A stretch of DNA of 20,912 nucleotides from CAZLQF01 sp964561545 (GTDB taxonomy: Bacteria; Bacteroidota; Bacteroidia; CAILMK01; CAYYUA01): NCBI GenBank assembly GCA_964561545.1, contig CAZLQF010000040.1, positions 1-20,912 on the forward strand, given 5' to 3'. The first letter of the stretch is position 1, and each line of letters begins with the position of its first letter. Positions 1-8,833 of the stretch are shown here, in pieces. Under the pieces are notes generated by a model. The model was not told where the DNA came from. It did not search any database and was given only the letters and a program-made list of their open reading frames with translations. Both the position numbers and the translations under genes were made by a program.

Positions 1-27
1 AGATTACCAAGAAATAAAAAAGACTTT

Positions 28-70
28 CAAAATCAAAAAATCCGTAATTTTTTGATTTTGATACACCCCC
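28..70. repeat. Left structured inverted repeat (putative IS terminus)
   Basis: A perfect hairpin has arms CAAAATCAAAAAAT (28-41) and ATTTTTTGATTTTG (47-60) around a 5-nt loop. It runs directly into GATACACCCCC (60-70). The 15-mer TTTTGATACACCCCC (56-70) is the exact reverse complement of 20849-20863 at the other end of the window. The C-rich end faces into the window, so if this is an insertion-sequence terminus its body lies to the left, outside the window. The repeat and hairpin are seen directly; the mobile-element identity is inferred and no family is assigned. Confidence 0.6.
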
Positions 71-459
71 TGAACATAGCACCAGTAAGGCTGAATTCCT
101 TTGGGCAGTAAATATTTAACCCCCTTATTAGAAGCCTTAATACCTAAAACGAACCCCTACTTTTTATCCGAAGCTTAATATTTCAATGTGTAGTTTATAG
201 GACAAGTTCATTTACGCCCGGACCAGGAATTCTGAAATGCTATCAATAATTAGCTTGTAGTGGCTACAAAATCCCTTATTATTAGGCTTTTAATCCTTAA
301 TAGGAGCGAGCTTAACCCTTGTAAAACTTTCGAAAGTTTGGTCTATTTATCATACTTCAAGCTTTTAAGCAATAAACACTACCTTGAGCCTGATTAGCCA
401 AAAATATGGAAAATCCTACCATGCTTAACACCGGCTTTCTAAACAATAGCCACCCAACG
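71..459. other. Gene-free AT-rich region downstream of msrA
   Basis: No convincing open reading frame, RNA gene or clear intrinsic terminator is visible in these 389 bases. The only distinct structure is the 16-bp perfect palindrome AAACTTTCGAAAGTTT at 324-339, listed separately. The region lies between the putative IS terminus and the 3' end of the minus-strand msrA gene. It could be a 3' untranslated region plus decayed DNA. Confidence 0.5.
324..339. repeat. 16-bp perfect palindrome
   Basis: AAACTTTCGAAAGTTT is self-complementary across all 16 bases. It lies about 120 bases past the msrA stop codon. It could be a protein-binding dyad or the stem of a weak terminator for the minus-strand operon, but it is not GC-rich and has no long U-tract of its own. 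The function is unknown. Confidence 0.4.
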
Positions 460-1014
460 CTAACTTGCTTTTAACTTATTCCCAAATTCATGTTTGAGTT
501 TATCCAACTTAGGTTTGATCACAGCATCGCAATAAGGCGAATTTTTATGCTTTTGGTAAAAATCCTGATGATAATTTTCAGCCTTGGTGTAATTCTTCAA
601 TGGTTCGATCTTGGTCACAATGGGATCTTCCCAAAGACCAGATGCATCAACTTCTTTAAGGGCTTTTTCAGCGATCTTTTTTTGCTCTTCGTTGTGATAA
701 AAGATGGCAGACCGGTACTGCGTCCCAATATCCGCCCCTTCACGGTTCAAAGTGGTGGGATTGTGGCAATGCCAAAAGACCTGTAATAAATCTTCAAATC
801 TAATGACATTGGGATCATAAGTGATCTGTGCTACCTCAGCGTGTCCGGTATTACTACTGCACACCTGTTCGTAAGTAGGGTTTTCCACATCACCACCTGC
901 ATACCCTGCATCAACGGCTTTTACTCCATCTAATTGCTGAAATACAGCTTCTACGCACCAGAAACATCCGGCTCCAAAAGTGGCTTTTTCTAAATTATTG
1001 TTTGGATACTCCAT
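460..1014 (-). CDS. msrA: Peptide-methionine (S)-S-oxide reductase MsrA
   Basis: This enzyme reduces methionine-S-sulfoxide in oxidised proteins, using cysteine chemistry recycled by thioredoxin. The protein has 184 residues, the normal length for a single-domain MsrA. The catalytic motif GCFWC is at residues 16-20, with Cys17 as the nucleophile. Other family blocks are GTQYRS at 97-102 and YHQDF at 148-152. Cys162 near the C-terminus is a likely resolving cysteine. There is no signal peptide, so it should be cytoplasmic. No MsrB domain is fused to it. The ATG start lies 27 bases after the rnr stop codon, so the gene is probably the last of a tamB-rnr-msrA operon. Confidence 0.96.
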   Translation of the reverse strand: MEYPNNNLEKATFGAGCFWCVEAVFQQLDGVKAVDAGYAGGDVENPTYEQVCSSNTGHAEVAQITYDPNVIRFEDLLQVFWHCHNPTTLNREGADIGTQYRSAIFYHNEEQKKIAEKALKEVDASGLWEDPIVTKIEPLKNYTKAENYHQDFYQKHKNSPYCDAVIKPKLDKLKHEFGNKLKAS

Positions 1015-1041
1015 AACTTCAATTTTTTGAATATTAATGAC

Positions 1042-3186
1042 TTAGACCATGTCAAAGATTAGTTTTCGCCTTACGGGATCTGCTTCCATTACCCTTATCT
1101 TTACTTCATCTCCTAACTGAAAAACCTTACCGGTATTCACGCCCCTTAACAAATAATTCTCCTCTTCAAAAAAGTAATAGTCATCAATTAAAGAACTAAG
1201 AGGAATGCGGCCTTCGCATTTATTCTCTGTAATTTCTACAAATAAGGTCGAATCAGTTACCCCGGATATAATTGCCTCAAACTCATCACCGATAAACTGC
1301 GTCATGTATTCAATTTGCTTGAACTGAATGGAAGCCCTTTCTGCTTCTTCGGCCTTTATTTCCATTTCTGATGAATGCTTACACTGCTGCTCAATGGCTT
1401 CTTGCTTAACATCATCATATTGACCGATCAAATATTGTTGAAGCAGGCGATGGGCAATCACATCCGGATACCTCCTTATCGGTGATGTAAAATGCGTATA
1501 GTAATCAAATGCCAAGCCATAGTGTCCACCTTTTTTAGTCGTGTAAAAAGCTTTGGACATGGTCCTTATGGCAAGCGATTCCATCATATTCTGTTCGGGC
1601 TTGCCCTCAAGGTTTTCCAGCAAAGTATTAAAAGAAGCTGCCAATGTTTTGTTGTTATTGGTGTTGAGTTCATAACCAAAGCGATTGGCAATTTTCACAA
1701 AGTTTTCCAGCTTATCAGGAGGTGGAGCATCGTGCACCCTATAAACAAAAGGCGTTTCCTTAAAACTTTCCTGTTTATTAAAGATAAATTCGGCTACTTT
1801 ACGGTTGGCCAATAACATGAAATCCTCGATTAAAAGATGGGCATCCTTCCTCACCTTTTTAATGATATCGACAGGCTTTCCTTCATCATCCATCTGAAAT
1901 TTGACTTCTTCTGTTTCGAAGGCAATGGCCCCCTCTTCAAATCTTTGCTTCCGCAAAACCTTGGCCAAATGGTTGAGGGTCTTAAGCTCCTCAGCAAAAG
2001 CGCCTTCTTGTTTTTCAATGAGGTCCTGCGCATCCTCATAAGCAAAGCGTTTATCTGAATTGATAATGGTTTTGCCATACCACTCGTTCAGCACGTTGGC
2101 ATTTCCATCCAAGTGGAATACTGCTGAAAAACTTAACTTATCCTCCTTGGGCCGGAGTGAACAAAGTTTGTTCGATAATTTTTCCGGCAACATTGGTATA
2201 ACCCGATCTACCAAGTAAACAGAGGTGGCTCGGTTGAAAGCTTCCTCATCCAACTTAGTCCCAATTTGTACGTAGTGCGTTACATCGGCAATATGAATAC
2301 CGACTTCATAGGTTCCGTCATCGAAAAATTGTAAGGACAATGCATCATCGTAGTCTTTGGCATCTTCCGGATCAATAGTAAAAGTGGTCACATCCCGGAA
2401 GTCTTTCCTGTTTTCAATTGTCTCTGGATCAATTTGTTCGCTTATGGCATTGGCTTCTTCTAAAACTTCATCGGGAAAATCTGTTGGCAGGTTAAATTCA
2501 TAGATGATGGCGTTCATCTCTGTGGTATGGTCCCCAGCTTCCCCTAATATTTCTTTTACTTCTCCATAGGGGCTTTTAGCACCTTCGGGCCAATCGGTGA
2601 TCTCCGCCATGACTTTTTGGCCGCTTGTTCCATTGTTAAGACTTTTAAGCGGAATAAATATATCAACGTCTATATCACGGGCATCAGGTATTAAAAATGC
2701 AAACTTGTCCGAAACCTCAAGCGTGCCCACATATTGGGTTTTATGGCGCTCCAGTACCTCCATTACCTCCCCTTCCTTGCTTTTATCCTTTTTTGATTTA
2801 ACGATCTTAACCTTGACCTTATCCCCGCTTAGGGCGTTTTTAGTTTTATCGGGAGGAATGAAAACATCCTCATCGAACGCTTCTACATCAACAAAAGCAA
2901 AGCCCTGCTTGAGTAAATGAAGGTAACCTTCAACTTCGGACACATTGAGTTTGCTTTTGTATTTGCCTGGTTTTTCTTCTCTCAGATATCCATCTAAGTA
3001 AAGCTCTTCAATGATCTTTAATAATTTCTGCCTTTCCTTTTCTGTTTGCAATCCAAGTTTTGAGCTTAATTGCTTGTAATTGAAGCCTTTGCTTTCATGG
3101 TCATTAAGAATTTGAATGACTTCACGTTTGATATGCTTCTTTTTCTTGGCGGACTTGTTGTTTCCTTTACTCTTCTTTTGGGTCAT
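1042..3186 (-). CDS. rnr: Ribonuclease R (RNB-family 3'-5' exoribonuclease)
   Basis: This is a processive hydrolytic 3'-5' exoribonuclease that degrades structured RNA and takes part in rRNA and mRNA quality control. The 714-residue protein shows the full family order. A lysine-rich N-terminus (1-20) and a winged-helix-like segment (about 20-80) are followed by two cold-shock-type OB domains (about 85-220). The RNB catalytic domain holds the metal-binding aspartates Asp272, Asp278, Asp280 and Asp281 in IDPEDAKDYDDALS, and the conserved TSPIRRYPD block at 567-575. A C-terminal S1 domain spans 631-713. The protein ends right after S1, without the long basic tail of the enterobacterial enzyme. 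It starts 46 bases after the tamB stop codon. Confidence 0.96.
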   Translation of the reverse strand: MTQKKSKGNNKSAKKKKHIKREVIQILNDHESKGFNYKQLSSKLGLQTEKERQKLLKIIEELYLDGYLREEKPGKYKSKLNVSEVEGYLHLLKQGFAFVDVEAFDEDVFIPPDKTKNALSGDKVKVKIVKSKKDKSKEGEVMEVLERHKTQYVGTLEVSDKFAFLIPDARDIDVDIFIPLKSLNNGTSGQKVMAEITDWPEGAKSPYGEVKEILGEAGDHTTEMNAIIYEFNLPTDFPDEVLEEANAISEQIDPETIENRKDFRDVTTFTIDPEDAKDYDDALSLQFFDDGTYEVGIHIADVTHYVQIGTKLDEEAFNRATSVYLVDRVIPMLPEKLSNKLCSLRPKEDKLSFSAVFHLDGNANVLNEWYGKTIINSDKRFAYEDAQDLIEKQEGAFAEELKTLNHLAKVLRKQRFEEGAIAFETEEVKFQMDDEGKPVDIIKKVRKDAHLLIEDFMLLANRKVAEFIFNKQESFKETPFVYRVHDAPPPDKLENFVKIANRFGYELNTNNNKTLAASFNTLLENLEGKPEQNMMESLAIRTMSKAFYTTKKGGHYGLAFDYYTHFTSPIRRYPDVIAHRLLQQYLIGQYDDVKQEAIEQQCKHSSEMEIKAEEAERASIQFKQIEYMTQFIGDEFEAIISGVTDSTLFVEITENKCEGRIPLSSLIDDYYFFEEENYLLRGVNTGKVFQLGDEVKIRVMEADPVRRKLIFDMV

Positions 3187-3232
3187 CTGTTATGAATGAA
3201 TTTTTCTTAAAATAGGTTCAATATAGTTGTTA

Positions 3233-6200
3233 TTAAGGGACACCATCTGATTTTTGTTCTTGTTCCGACTCTTGATCTTCATTTTCTTTTCTTAGATTTC
3301 CTTCCTGTTCTTGTTGACCATCTTGCGGTTGTTCCTTGTCTGATTCATCTCTTGAAAAGAAATCATCCCAGCTATCAAATTCTTTTTTCCATATAAGGCC
3401 AGCCCCCTGTGTTTGAATCTGCTCGTTGATTAGTGGGTTGGTATTACTGCGATTGAAGACCTTAACGCGTACTTTTCCCTCTTGGGTTAATTTATAACTT
3501 ACTTCCACATTAGGTGTAACAGAGCGGTTGCCATAACTGGTACTTACATTAACGCGGTCATCAAAAAGGGTCGTGCTCAAAGCAACTTCTAATTCCTCGC
3601 TGTTGTAGTTCCTTCCTTGTCCATCCGAACTGCCTTCCATTTGGTAATCAACGCCCAATTCAATGTTCTCGAGGTATTTAACGTCCTCTGACATTTCAGA
3701 AAGCCAATAGGTTAGCTGGCTTGAGATAAGATCACTTACCCCTGAATTAATGGCAGAGCCGGTAGCTTTAGAGGCACTGAATTTCTGCTGTGAACTTGGG
3801 AAAAACTGGCTCATGACCAATAAGCTGGTTACTTGCTTATTCAATTCCTGTTCATCACTTTTTATAGCCCTTACCCTGCTTTGCAGCCTGCTCGTATATT
3901 CGTTGTTAACGCCTGAGCCGTCCAATATCTCAAAATCCAAATCAATTTCCGGAGAAAACAAGGAGCCACTCATTGCCAATTGTGCTTCTACGGGTATTTG
4001 TTGTGGAACACTTTCCGTCAGTTCATTTTGACTGATAAGCGGCTCTGGGGAAGTGTATACCTTATAACCTGCATCGATATTGACTTGCGCCTCGGTAGGG
4101 CTGCCATTCCATTTAATGTAACCGCCCTCTTGGAGCTTGAAATGCTTTTTGATGATATCGAATGCTGTAAAATAATAGTCTCCTTTTTCTATGGTGTAGG
4201 TTCCAAACATACTAAAATCACCAGAGGCATCGAGCTCCATTCTTATATTTCCAGTACCACTGCTTTTTAAACGATCCCCAATTGAGGGATCAAATAAAAT
4301 CTGTACCTCAGCATCAGGGGTGACCTCAAAATCAAGGTTTAAATTAACACCTTTAAGGTCAACATTGTAGTCTCTTTCAAAGTATTGGGCCTTATCCACA
4401 AAGCGAATGAAATCGTAACCACTGTAATCCGAATCATCTCCAATGGGTAAGTACACTTTGGTATTGGGCTCTGTTTTTAATTGCATTGATAGGGTTAGGT
4501 TATTAGCCGGACCGTCAATGCTAATCGGCCCGGAGGCATAAGCATCACCGTAGAAGGTTTCACCGGTAGTTTTAGAAGTATTAAGCACTGTAAAATTGTT
4601 CGCCTTCATGTTTATATCAAACTGGAAATCATTGAAAAACTTATGGGTTATAACACCGCTGGCTACGGTACTCTTAGCTCTTTTATCATACAATACAAGA
4701 TTATTAATATTAATTTCACGTTCATTAAAATCGATTTGATCGGTAAAGTGGTAACGTGTATTGAGTAAATTCAGGGTAAAATAAGCTTCGTTAAATGATA
4801 GACTGCCTGAAATATCAGGTTTGTCAAATGTTCCCCTTATGGCCACATCCGAGCTAAAAGTTCCATCAAGGTCTGAAATATAATCATTAACAAAACCTTC
4901 TATCATGGCAAATTGGGACTCTTGGATGTTAACATCCAAATGTAAATTCTCGCGGGCTTTAAAGTTGATATAACCAAACAACTCCATTACTTCTTTTTGA
5001 TTTTGATCCCTAAGGGAAGCGTTAAGGTCAATGTTATGGTTCTTAGCATGGTAATTTGAATGAAAGCTTAGATGCCCTAATGTATCCTCTTTAAAACTTA
5101 AAGGACTTACAAACAATCCAGAGTTGAAATAAGGATCCCCTAACAAGTCATAAGCCATTACCTGCCCATTTAGCTTGCCATTATAATTGGCTAAAGCATC
5201 AATACCTAAGTTGCCAAAATTATTAAGCTTAACATTATCCATTAAAACCCGCAAGGGTTGATCGGAAGATTTAGTAACGTTACCCGTTACGGATATTTTT
5301 TCATCTTGATGGGTTAAGGCAAGCAAAGGAACCTCAATCAACAAATCATTATGGATCGTTATATTATCAGACCGTACCGTCCAAAACGTATCGTTAAGAG
5401 ATATTTTGGAATCACAAAACCGCATGCTGGTATTATTTCCATTGTATTTGACCATTGCATTGAGGTCAATGTAGTTTTTCCTTGAAGCTTGGGCAGTATG
5501 TAAATTAACTTGAATGCTGTCTTCCATGGTAATGAACTCTACCCGGTTGTCTCTGGTAATCAGGCTGTCTGATTGAAATATTTTGGCTGCCTGGGTTTGT
5601 AAAGAAAGCGATTGGCGAGTTCCCGAACCATTAATTCGAATGGCTTTTGCGTAATAATCTTTGTAATAAATACCCGGAAAATTACCATTGATTTTGAGAT
5701 TGCCCGTCTTGCCATTGATGGTACCGGAGATGGAAGAATTATCGTCCATGAAAAAGTCAGGATGTACGAGATCCATCAAAAACGAAGCATTCTTGATGTC
5801 AGCCTTGAAGGTAATTTTCTGGCGCTTGGTTGCTGCATCAATTGAATCCTGGGCAATTAAAGAATCACTAAAGTAACGAGTCCCTGTGTATGTTATAAGT
5901 TCTGGTAATTCTGAGATATTGTATTGCCCCTTTAACGAAACGTTAGCTATATCTGATGTGAGCTCAAGTTGTTTGTTTTTATTTTCAATACTTGAAGTAA
6001 GTGATAAGCTGTCAAAATCATGGGACTGATCAGACAATTCAAGGTGCGTGTTATTGATCGCCACGTTGCCTTCAATATCATCCATATTATTGGCCTGAAA
6101 ATTCATTTTGAGCTCACTATCAAGGATTAACGTATCTTGCACTAAATTAAGGGTATAAAAATCTGCACCTTTCACATCGGCAACAAAATCGAATTCTGGT

Positions 6201-7741
6201 TTTGTTTGATTCAAATCTACTGTTCCTTCAAAATCGAGCCCAATGGCTTCATCTTTGATTTTTAAGTCTCCCTTGAACAGTTTTTTGGCAATATTTCCTT
6301 CCACTTCAATGTTGTTGTATTCGTAGTTATTTAGGTCCAGTTTTTGAATATTACCATCAAGATTCGCATCTAAATGTTCAAGTCCTAAACCATCACCATT
6401 AATACTGGCATTCATGGAGACTTGGCCTAAAAGGTCTTCCTCCATCAAACGCCCTATATTAAAATCATCAAGTTTTAAGGCTCCGGAATAACTGGCATTT
6501 TTATCACTAAAAGAATTCTCCAGGTTAATGTCCGTTTGTATGTGGCCAAGGGCCGTTCGAAAATGACCGTAGGAAACAAAGTCTGAAATGAAGCCAGTAA
6601 ACTTACCATTGAGCTTCACTTGACCCAGCTTGCCAAGGATTTGAGGTATCTCTGCTTGAGGTGCCAGGTAACTTACATCTTCTTTATTAAATTCAGCTTC
6701 CTTAAAAGCAATATCCATGAAGGTTTCCTGAATGTTGGGAAGGCCATTGAAATTAAGGGCTCCTTTAAAATAAGATGAATCCCCAAAAGCTAAGTAAAAG
6801 TCCTTACTCTTAAATCCATCGATGCTTCCTTTGATATTCCCGGCAAATTGCACCCTTTTATCATTCCGCTGGATTCCCGCTGCAAAATAGGATAAATCCT
6901 TAAAAGACAAATGCGAATTTTTAAACCGGACATTTAAATCCACCTCATGGAGAAAATCCTGAAAAGCCTTTGGGTTATCATAACGCATGGCATAATGATT
7001 GGTTATCCTTGAGTAAGGCGTTTTTATCAGTAATTCAGAGAAGCTGAATTTAGTAGGCGTATATTCCAATACTGTTGCCAAACGGTCTACCTGAAAGCCA
7101 CTTTCGTCTTTAAACCGCAAAGTATCTATCTTGGCACTAATGTTTTCATCGATGACCTGAAGGAAATCCACATGCAAATCAACATTGCTCAAATCCATAT
7201 GACTAAAATCCATCATACCTTCTTCAGGTGCCTCATCCAAAACTTTGCGCTTAATGGATCCATCACTTAAAACTATGTTCTTAAACAAAAGCCGGTAAAA
7301 CCCTTCATCCTCGTTGTCATTGCCTACATTACTGAACACGTATGCGTGATTAAAAGCCGTATCGCCCGGATATTTCCTGGCATAAATCTCCGGTTCTTCA
7401 AATTCAATGTCCCTAAATATTAAGGAATTCAGCAAAACGCTGTACTTAAAGAAGCCAACTTCCGTTTTTGGTAGTTTAAACATTATTTGATCCCGGTGAT
7501 CATAAATGGTGGTCTGGTAAAGCCTTACTTTAGCTGGGAATTGATACCTAACGGAATCTATATTCACCTTGGTTTGAAGGGCTGAAGCAACAGTAGTATT
7601 GGCTTTATGAGTAAGCCAGGCCTTGCCACTATCACTGGTCATGAACCAGTAAAAGCCAACGCCTGTAATAAGCAACAGCCCAATAAGCACTAAGAAGCTA
7701 TAAATCGCAAATTTTCTTATTTTTGAGTACCATTGACGCAT
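3233..7741 (-). CDS. tamB: Translocation/assembly module TamB-like protein
   Basis: This is a large envelope protein of the AsmA/TamB superfamily, thought to form a lipid-conducting bridge or help assemble outer-membrane proteins. Of 1502 residues, about 11-34 form one N-terminal membrane anchor, after a basic start. The bulk is beta-rich and built from repeated short strands, as in TamB/DUF490 proteins. The conserved C-terminal part (roughly the last 400 residues) ends with a KVRVFNRSN-type strand block. The final ~40 residues are a hydrophilic tail rich in Glu, Gln and Asp. The anchor would be in the inner membrane with the rest in the periplasm. The gene heads a minus-strand cluster with rnr and msrA and is divergent from tsaD. 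The exact partner is inferred; family membership is fairly sure. Confidence 0.88.
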   Translation of the reverse strand: MRQWYSKIRKFAIYSFLVLIGLLLITGVGFYWFMTSDSGKAWLTHKANTTVASALQTKVNIDSVRYQFPAKVRLYQTTIYDHRDQIMFKLPKTEVGFFKYSVLLNSLIFRDIEFEEPEIYARKYPGDTAFNHAYVFSNVGNDNEDEGFYRLLFKNIVLSDGSIKRKVLDEAPEEGMMDFSHMDLSNVDLHVDFLQVIDENISAKIDTLRFKDESGFQVDRLATVLEYTPTKFSFSELLIKTPYSRITNHYAMRYDNPKAFQDFLHEVDLNVRFKNSHLSFKDLSYFAAGIQRNDKRVQFAGNIKGSIDGFKSKDFYLAFGDSSYFKGALNFNGLPNIQETFMDIAFKEAEFNKEDVSYLAPQAEIPQILGKLGQVKLNGKFTGFISDFVSYGHFRTALGHIQTDINLENSFSDKNASYSGALKLDDFNIGRLMEEDLLGQVSMNASINGDGLGLEHLDANLDGNIQKLDLNNYEYNNIEVEGNIAKKLFKGDLKIKDEAIGLDFEGTVDLNQTKPEFDFVADVKGADFYTLNLVQDTLILDSELKMNFQANNMDDIEGNVAINNTHLELSDQSHDFDSLSLTSSIENKNKQLELTSDIANVSLKGQYNISELPELITYTGTRYFSDSLIAQDSIDAATKRQKITFKADIKNASFLMDLVHPDFFMDDNSSISGTINGKTGNLKINGNFPGIYYKDYYAKAIRINGSGTRQSLSLQTQAAKIFQSDSLITRDNRVEFITMEDSIQVNLHTAQASRKNYIDLNAMVKYNGNNTSMRFCDSKISLNDTFWTVRSDNITIHNDLLIEVPLLALTHQDEKISVTGNVTKSSDQPLRVLMDNVKLNNFGNLGIDALANYNGKLNGQVMAYDLLGDPYFNSGLFVSPLSFKEDTLGHLSFHSNYHAKNHNIDLNASLRDQNQKEVMELFGYINFKARENLHLDVNIQESQFAMIEGFVNDYISDLDGTFSSDVAIRGTFDKPDISGSLSFNEAYFTLNLLNTRYHFTDQIDFNEREININNLVLYDKRAKSTVASGVITHKFFNDFQFDINMKANNFTVLNTSKTTGETFYGDAYASGPISIDGPANNLTLSMQLKTEPNTKVYLPIGDDSDYSGYDFIRFVDKAQYFERDYNVDLKGVNLNLDFEVTPDAEVQILFDPSIGDRLKSSGTGNIRMELDASGDFSMFGTYTIEKGDYYFTAFDIIKKHFKLQEGGYIKWNGSPTEAQVNIDAGYKVYTSPEPLISQNELTESVPQQIPVEAQLAMSGSLFSPEIDLDFEILDGSGVNNEYTSRLQSRVRAIKSDEQELNKQVTSLLVMSQFFPSSQQKFSASKATGSAINSGVSDLISSQLTYWLSEMSEDVKYLENIELGVDYQMEGSSDGQGRNYNSEELEVALSTTLFDDRVNVSTSYGNRSVTPNVEVSYKLTQEGKVRVKVFNRSNTNPLINEQIQTQGAGLIWKKEFDSWDDFFSRDESDKEQPQDGQQEQEGNLRKENEDQESEQEQKSDGVP

Positions 7742-7789
7742 TATAATATCCTAACAATAAATCAATTAAAATATTTCAAATAATATTTT
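7742..7789. promoter_or_regulatory. Divergent tamB/tsaD intergenic region
   Basis: These 48 AT-rich bases separate the ATG of tamB (minus strand) from the ATG of tsaD (plus strand), so promoters for both must lie here or inside the neighbouring genes. I find no exact TAnnTTTG box on either strand. Neither start has a purine-rich Shine-Dalgarno sequence, which is normal for Bacteroidota. Confidence 0.4.
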
Positions 7790-8803
7790 ATGCCCAAAAT
7801 TTTAGCAATCGAATCATCTTGTGATGATACCTCTGCAGCTGTTTTAAGCAACAGCAATATTCTTTCCAATATTGTATCGGGGCAATCGGTGCACAACCAA
7901 TATGGTGGTGTCGTACCCGAATTGGCCTCTCGAGCCCACCAGCAAAATATTTTACCTGTTGTAAAACAAGCACTCACCCAGGCAAATGTAAAAAAAGCGG
8001 AGCTGGATGCCGTTGCATTTACCCAAGGACCTGGCTTATTGGGCGCGCTTTTGGTAGCGTCATCTTTTGCCAAAGGCTTGTCGCTTTCACTTAACGTTCC
8101 ATTGATAGGCGTCAATCACTTGCACGCCCATTTATTGTCCCATTTTATCAAATCGCCCCAACCGAATTTTCCATTGCTTGTATTACTGATTTCAGGTGGT
8201 CATACGCAATTATTCAAAGTCCATGATTTTTTAGAATACGAAATTATTGGAAAAACCATTGATGACGCAGCCGGTGAAGCCTTGGACAAAGCTGCCAAAA
8301 TTCTGGATCTGCCTTACCCCGGTGGACCTTATATCGATCAGCATGCTAAAAATGGGGACCCTCAGGCTTTTAATTTTACATTGCCCAAATTAAAAGGCCT
8401 CAACTTTAGCTTCAGCGGCTTAAAAACAGCTTTACTGTATTTTATCCGGGACCGCTTAAAAGCAAATGAAAATTTCATACAAGAAAACATGGCTGACATT
8501 TGTGCTGCTTACCAGAATACCATTGTACAATACCTCTTAAAGCAATTAAAAAGGGCTAGTGAGCAAACAGGAATTCAGGAAATCGGCATTGCTGGTGGCG
8601 TTGCAGCCAACTCGAAATTAAGGGATGGGCTTTACAAAATGGCCAACCAATACAACTGGAATGTTTACATTCCTGATTTTCAATATTGTACCGACAATGC
8701 TGGTATGATTGGCTTAACAGCTTACCATAAATACCAAGCCGGCATGATTTCGGATTTGGAAGCAGCGTCATTTCCAAGAGGAGCCGAAATAATGGACGTT
8801 TGA
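7790..8803 (+). CDS. tsaD: tRNA N6-adenosine threonylcarbamoyltransferase TsaD
   Basis: TsaD transfers the threonylcarbamoyl group from threonylcarbamoyl-AMP to adenosine 37 of ANN-decoding tRNAs (t6A), working with TsaB and TsaE in the cytoplasm. The 337-residue protein has the standard length. The ASKHA-fold N-terminus MPKILAIESSCDDTSAAV is typical. The metal-binding HLHAH motif puts histidines at 110 and 114. FSFSGLKTAL and the C-terminal YCTDNAGMIG block, with metal-ligand Asp302, are also present. It lacks a fused kinase, as expected for bacteria. Only 30 bases separate its stop from the next gene, which is probably co-transcribed. It is expected to be essential. Confidence 0.97.
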   Translation: MPKILAIESSCDDTSAAVLSNSNILSNIVSGQSVHNQYGGVVPELASRAHQQNILPVVKQALTQANVKKAELDAVAFTQGPGLLGALLVASSFAKGLSLSLNVPLIGVNHLHAHLLSHFIKSPQPNFPLLVLLISGGHTQLFKVHDFLEYEIIGKTIDDAAGEALDKAAKILDLPYPGGPYIDQHAKNGDPQAFNFTLPKLKGLNFSFSGLKTALLYFIRDRLKANENFIQENMADICAAYQNTIVQYLLKQLKRASEQTGIQEIGIAGGVAANSKLRDGLYKMANQYNWNVYIPDFQYCTDNAGMIGLTAYHKYQAGMISDLEAASFPRGAEIMDV

Positions 8804-8833
8804 TCGCAATTTTAATGCTAAAAAATAAAACTT

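Noticed and set aside
28..60. Left hairpin as an intrinsic terminator
   Set aside because: The stem is almost entirely A/T with only two G-C pairs and is followed by GATACACCCCC, not a U-tract, on the plus strand.
119..297. Imprecise repeat of a CCCTTATTA...AGGC...TTAAT pattern in the left gap
   Set aside because: The two occurrences match only with several gaps and mismatches in AT-rich DNA, so chance explains them.
490..786. 98-codon plus-strand frame opposite msrA
   Set aside because: It lies wholly antisense to a clear MsrA, has no recognisable domain, and its composition is what the antisense of that gene would give.
7762..8115. 117-codon minus-strand frame opposite the start of tsaD
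   Set aside because: It overlaps the conserved N-terminus of TsaD on the other strand and would leave no promoter space for tamB; no domain is visible.
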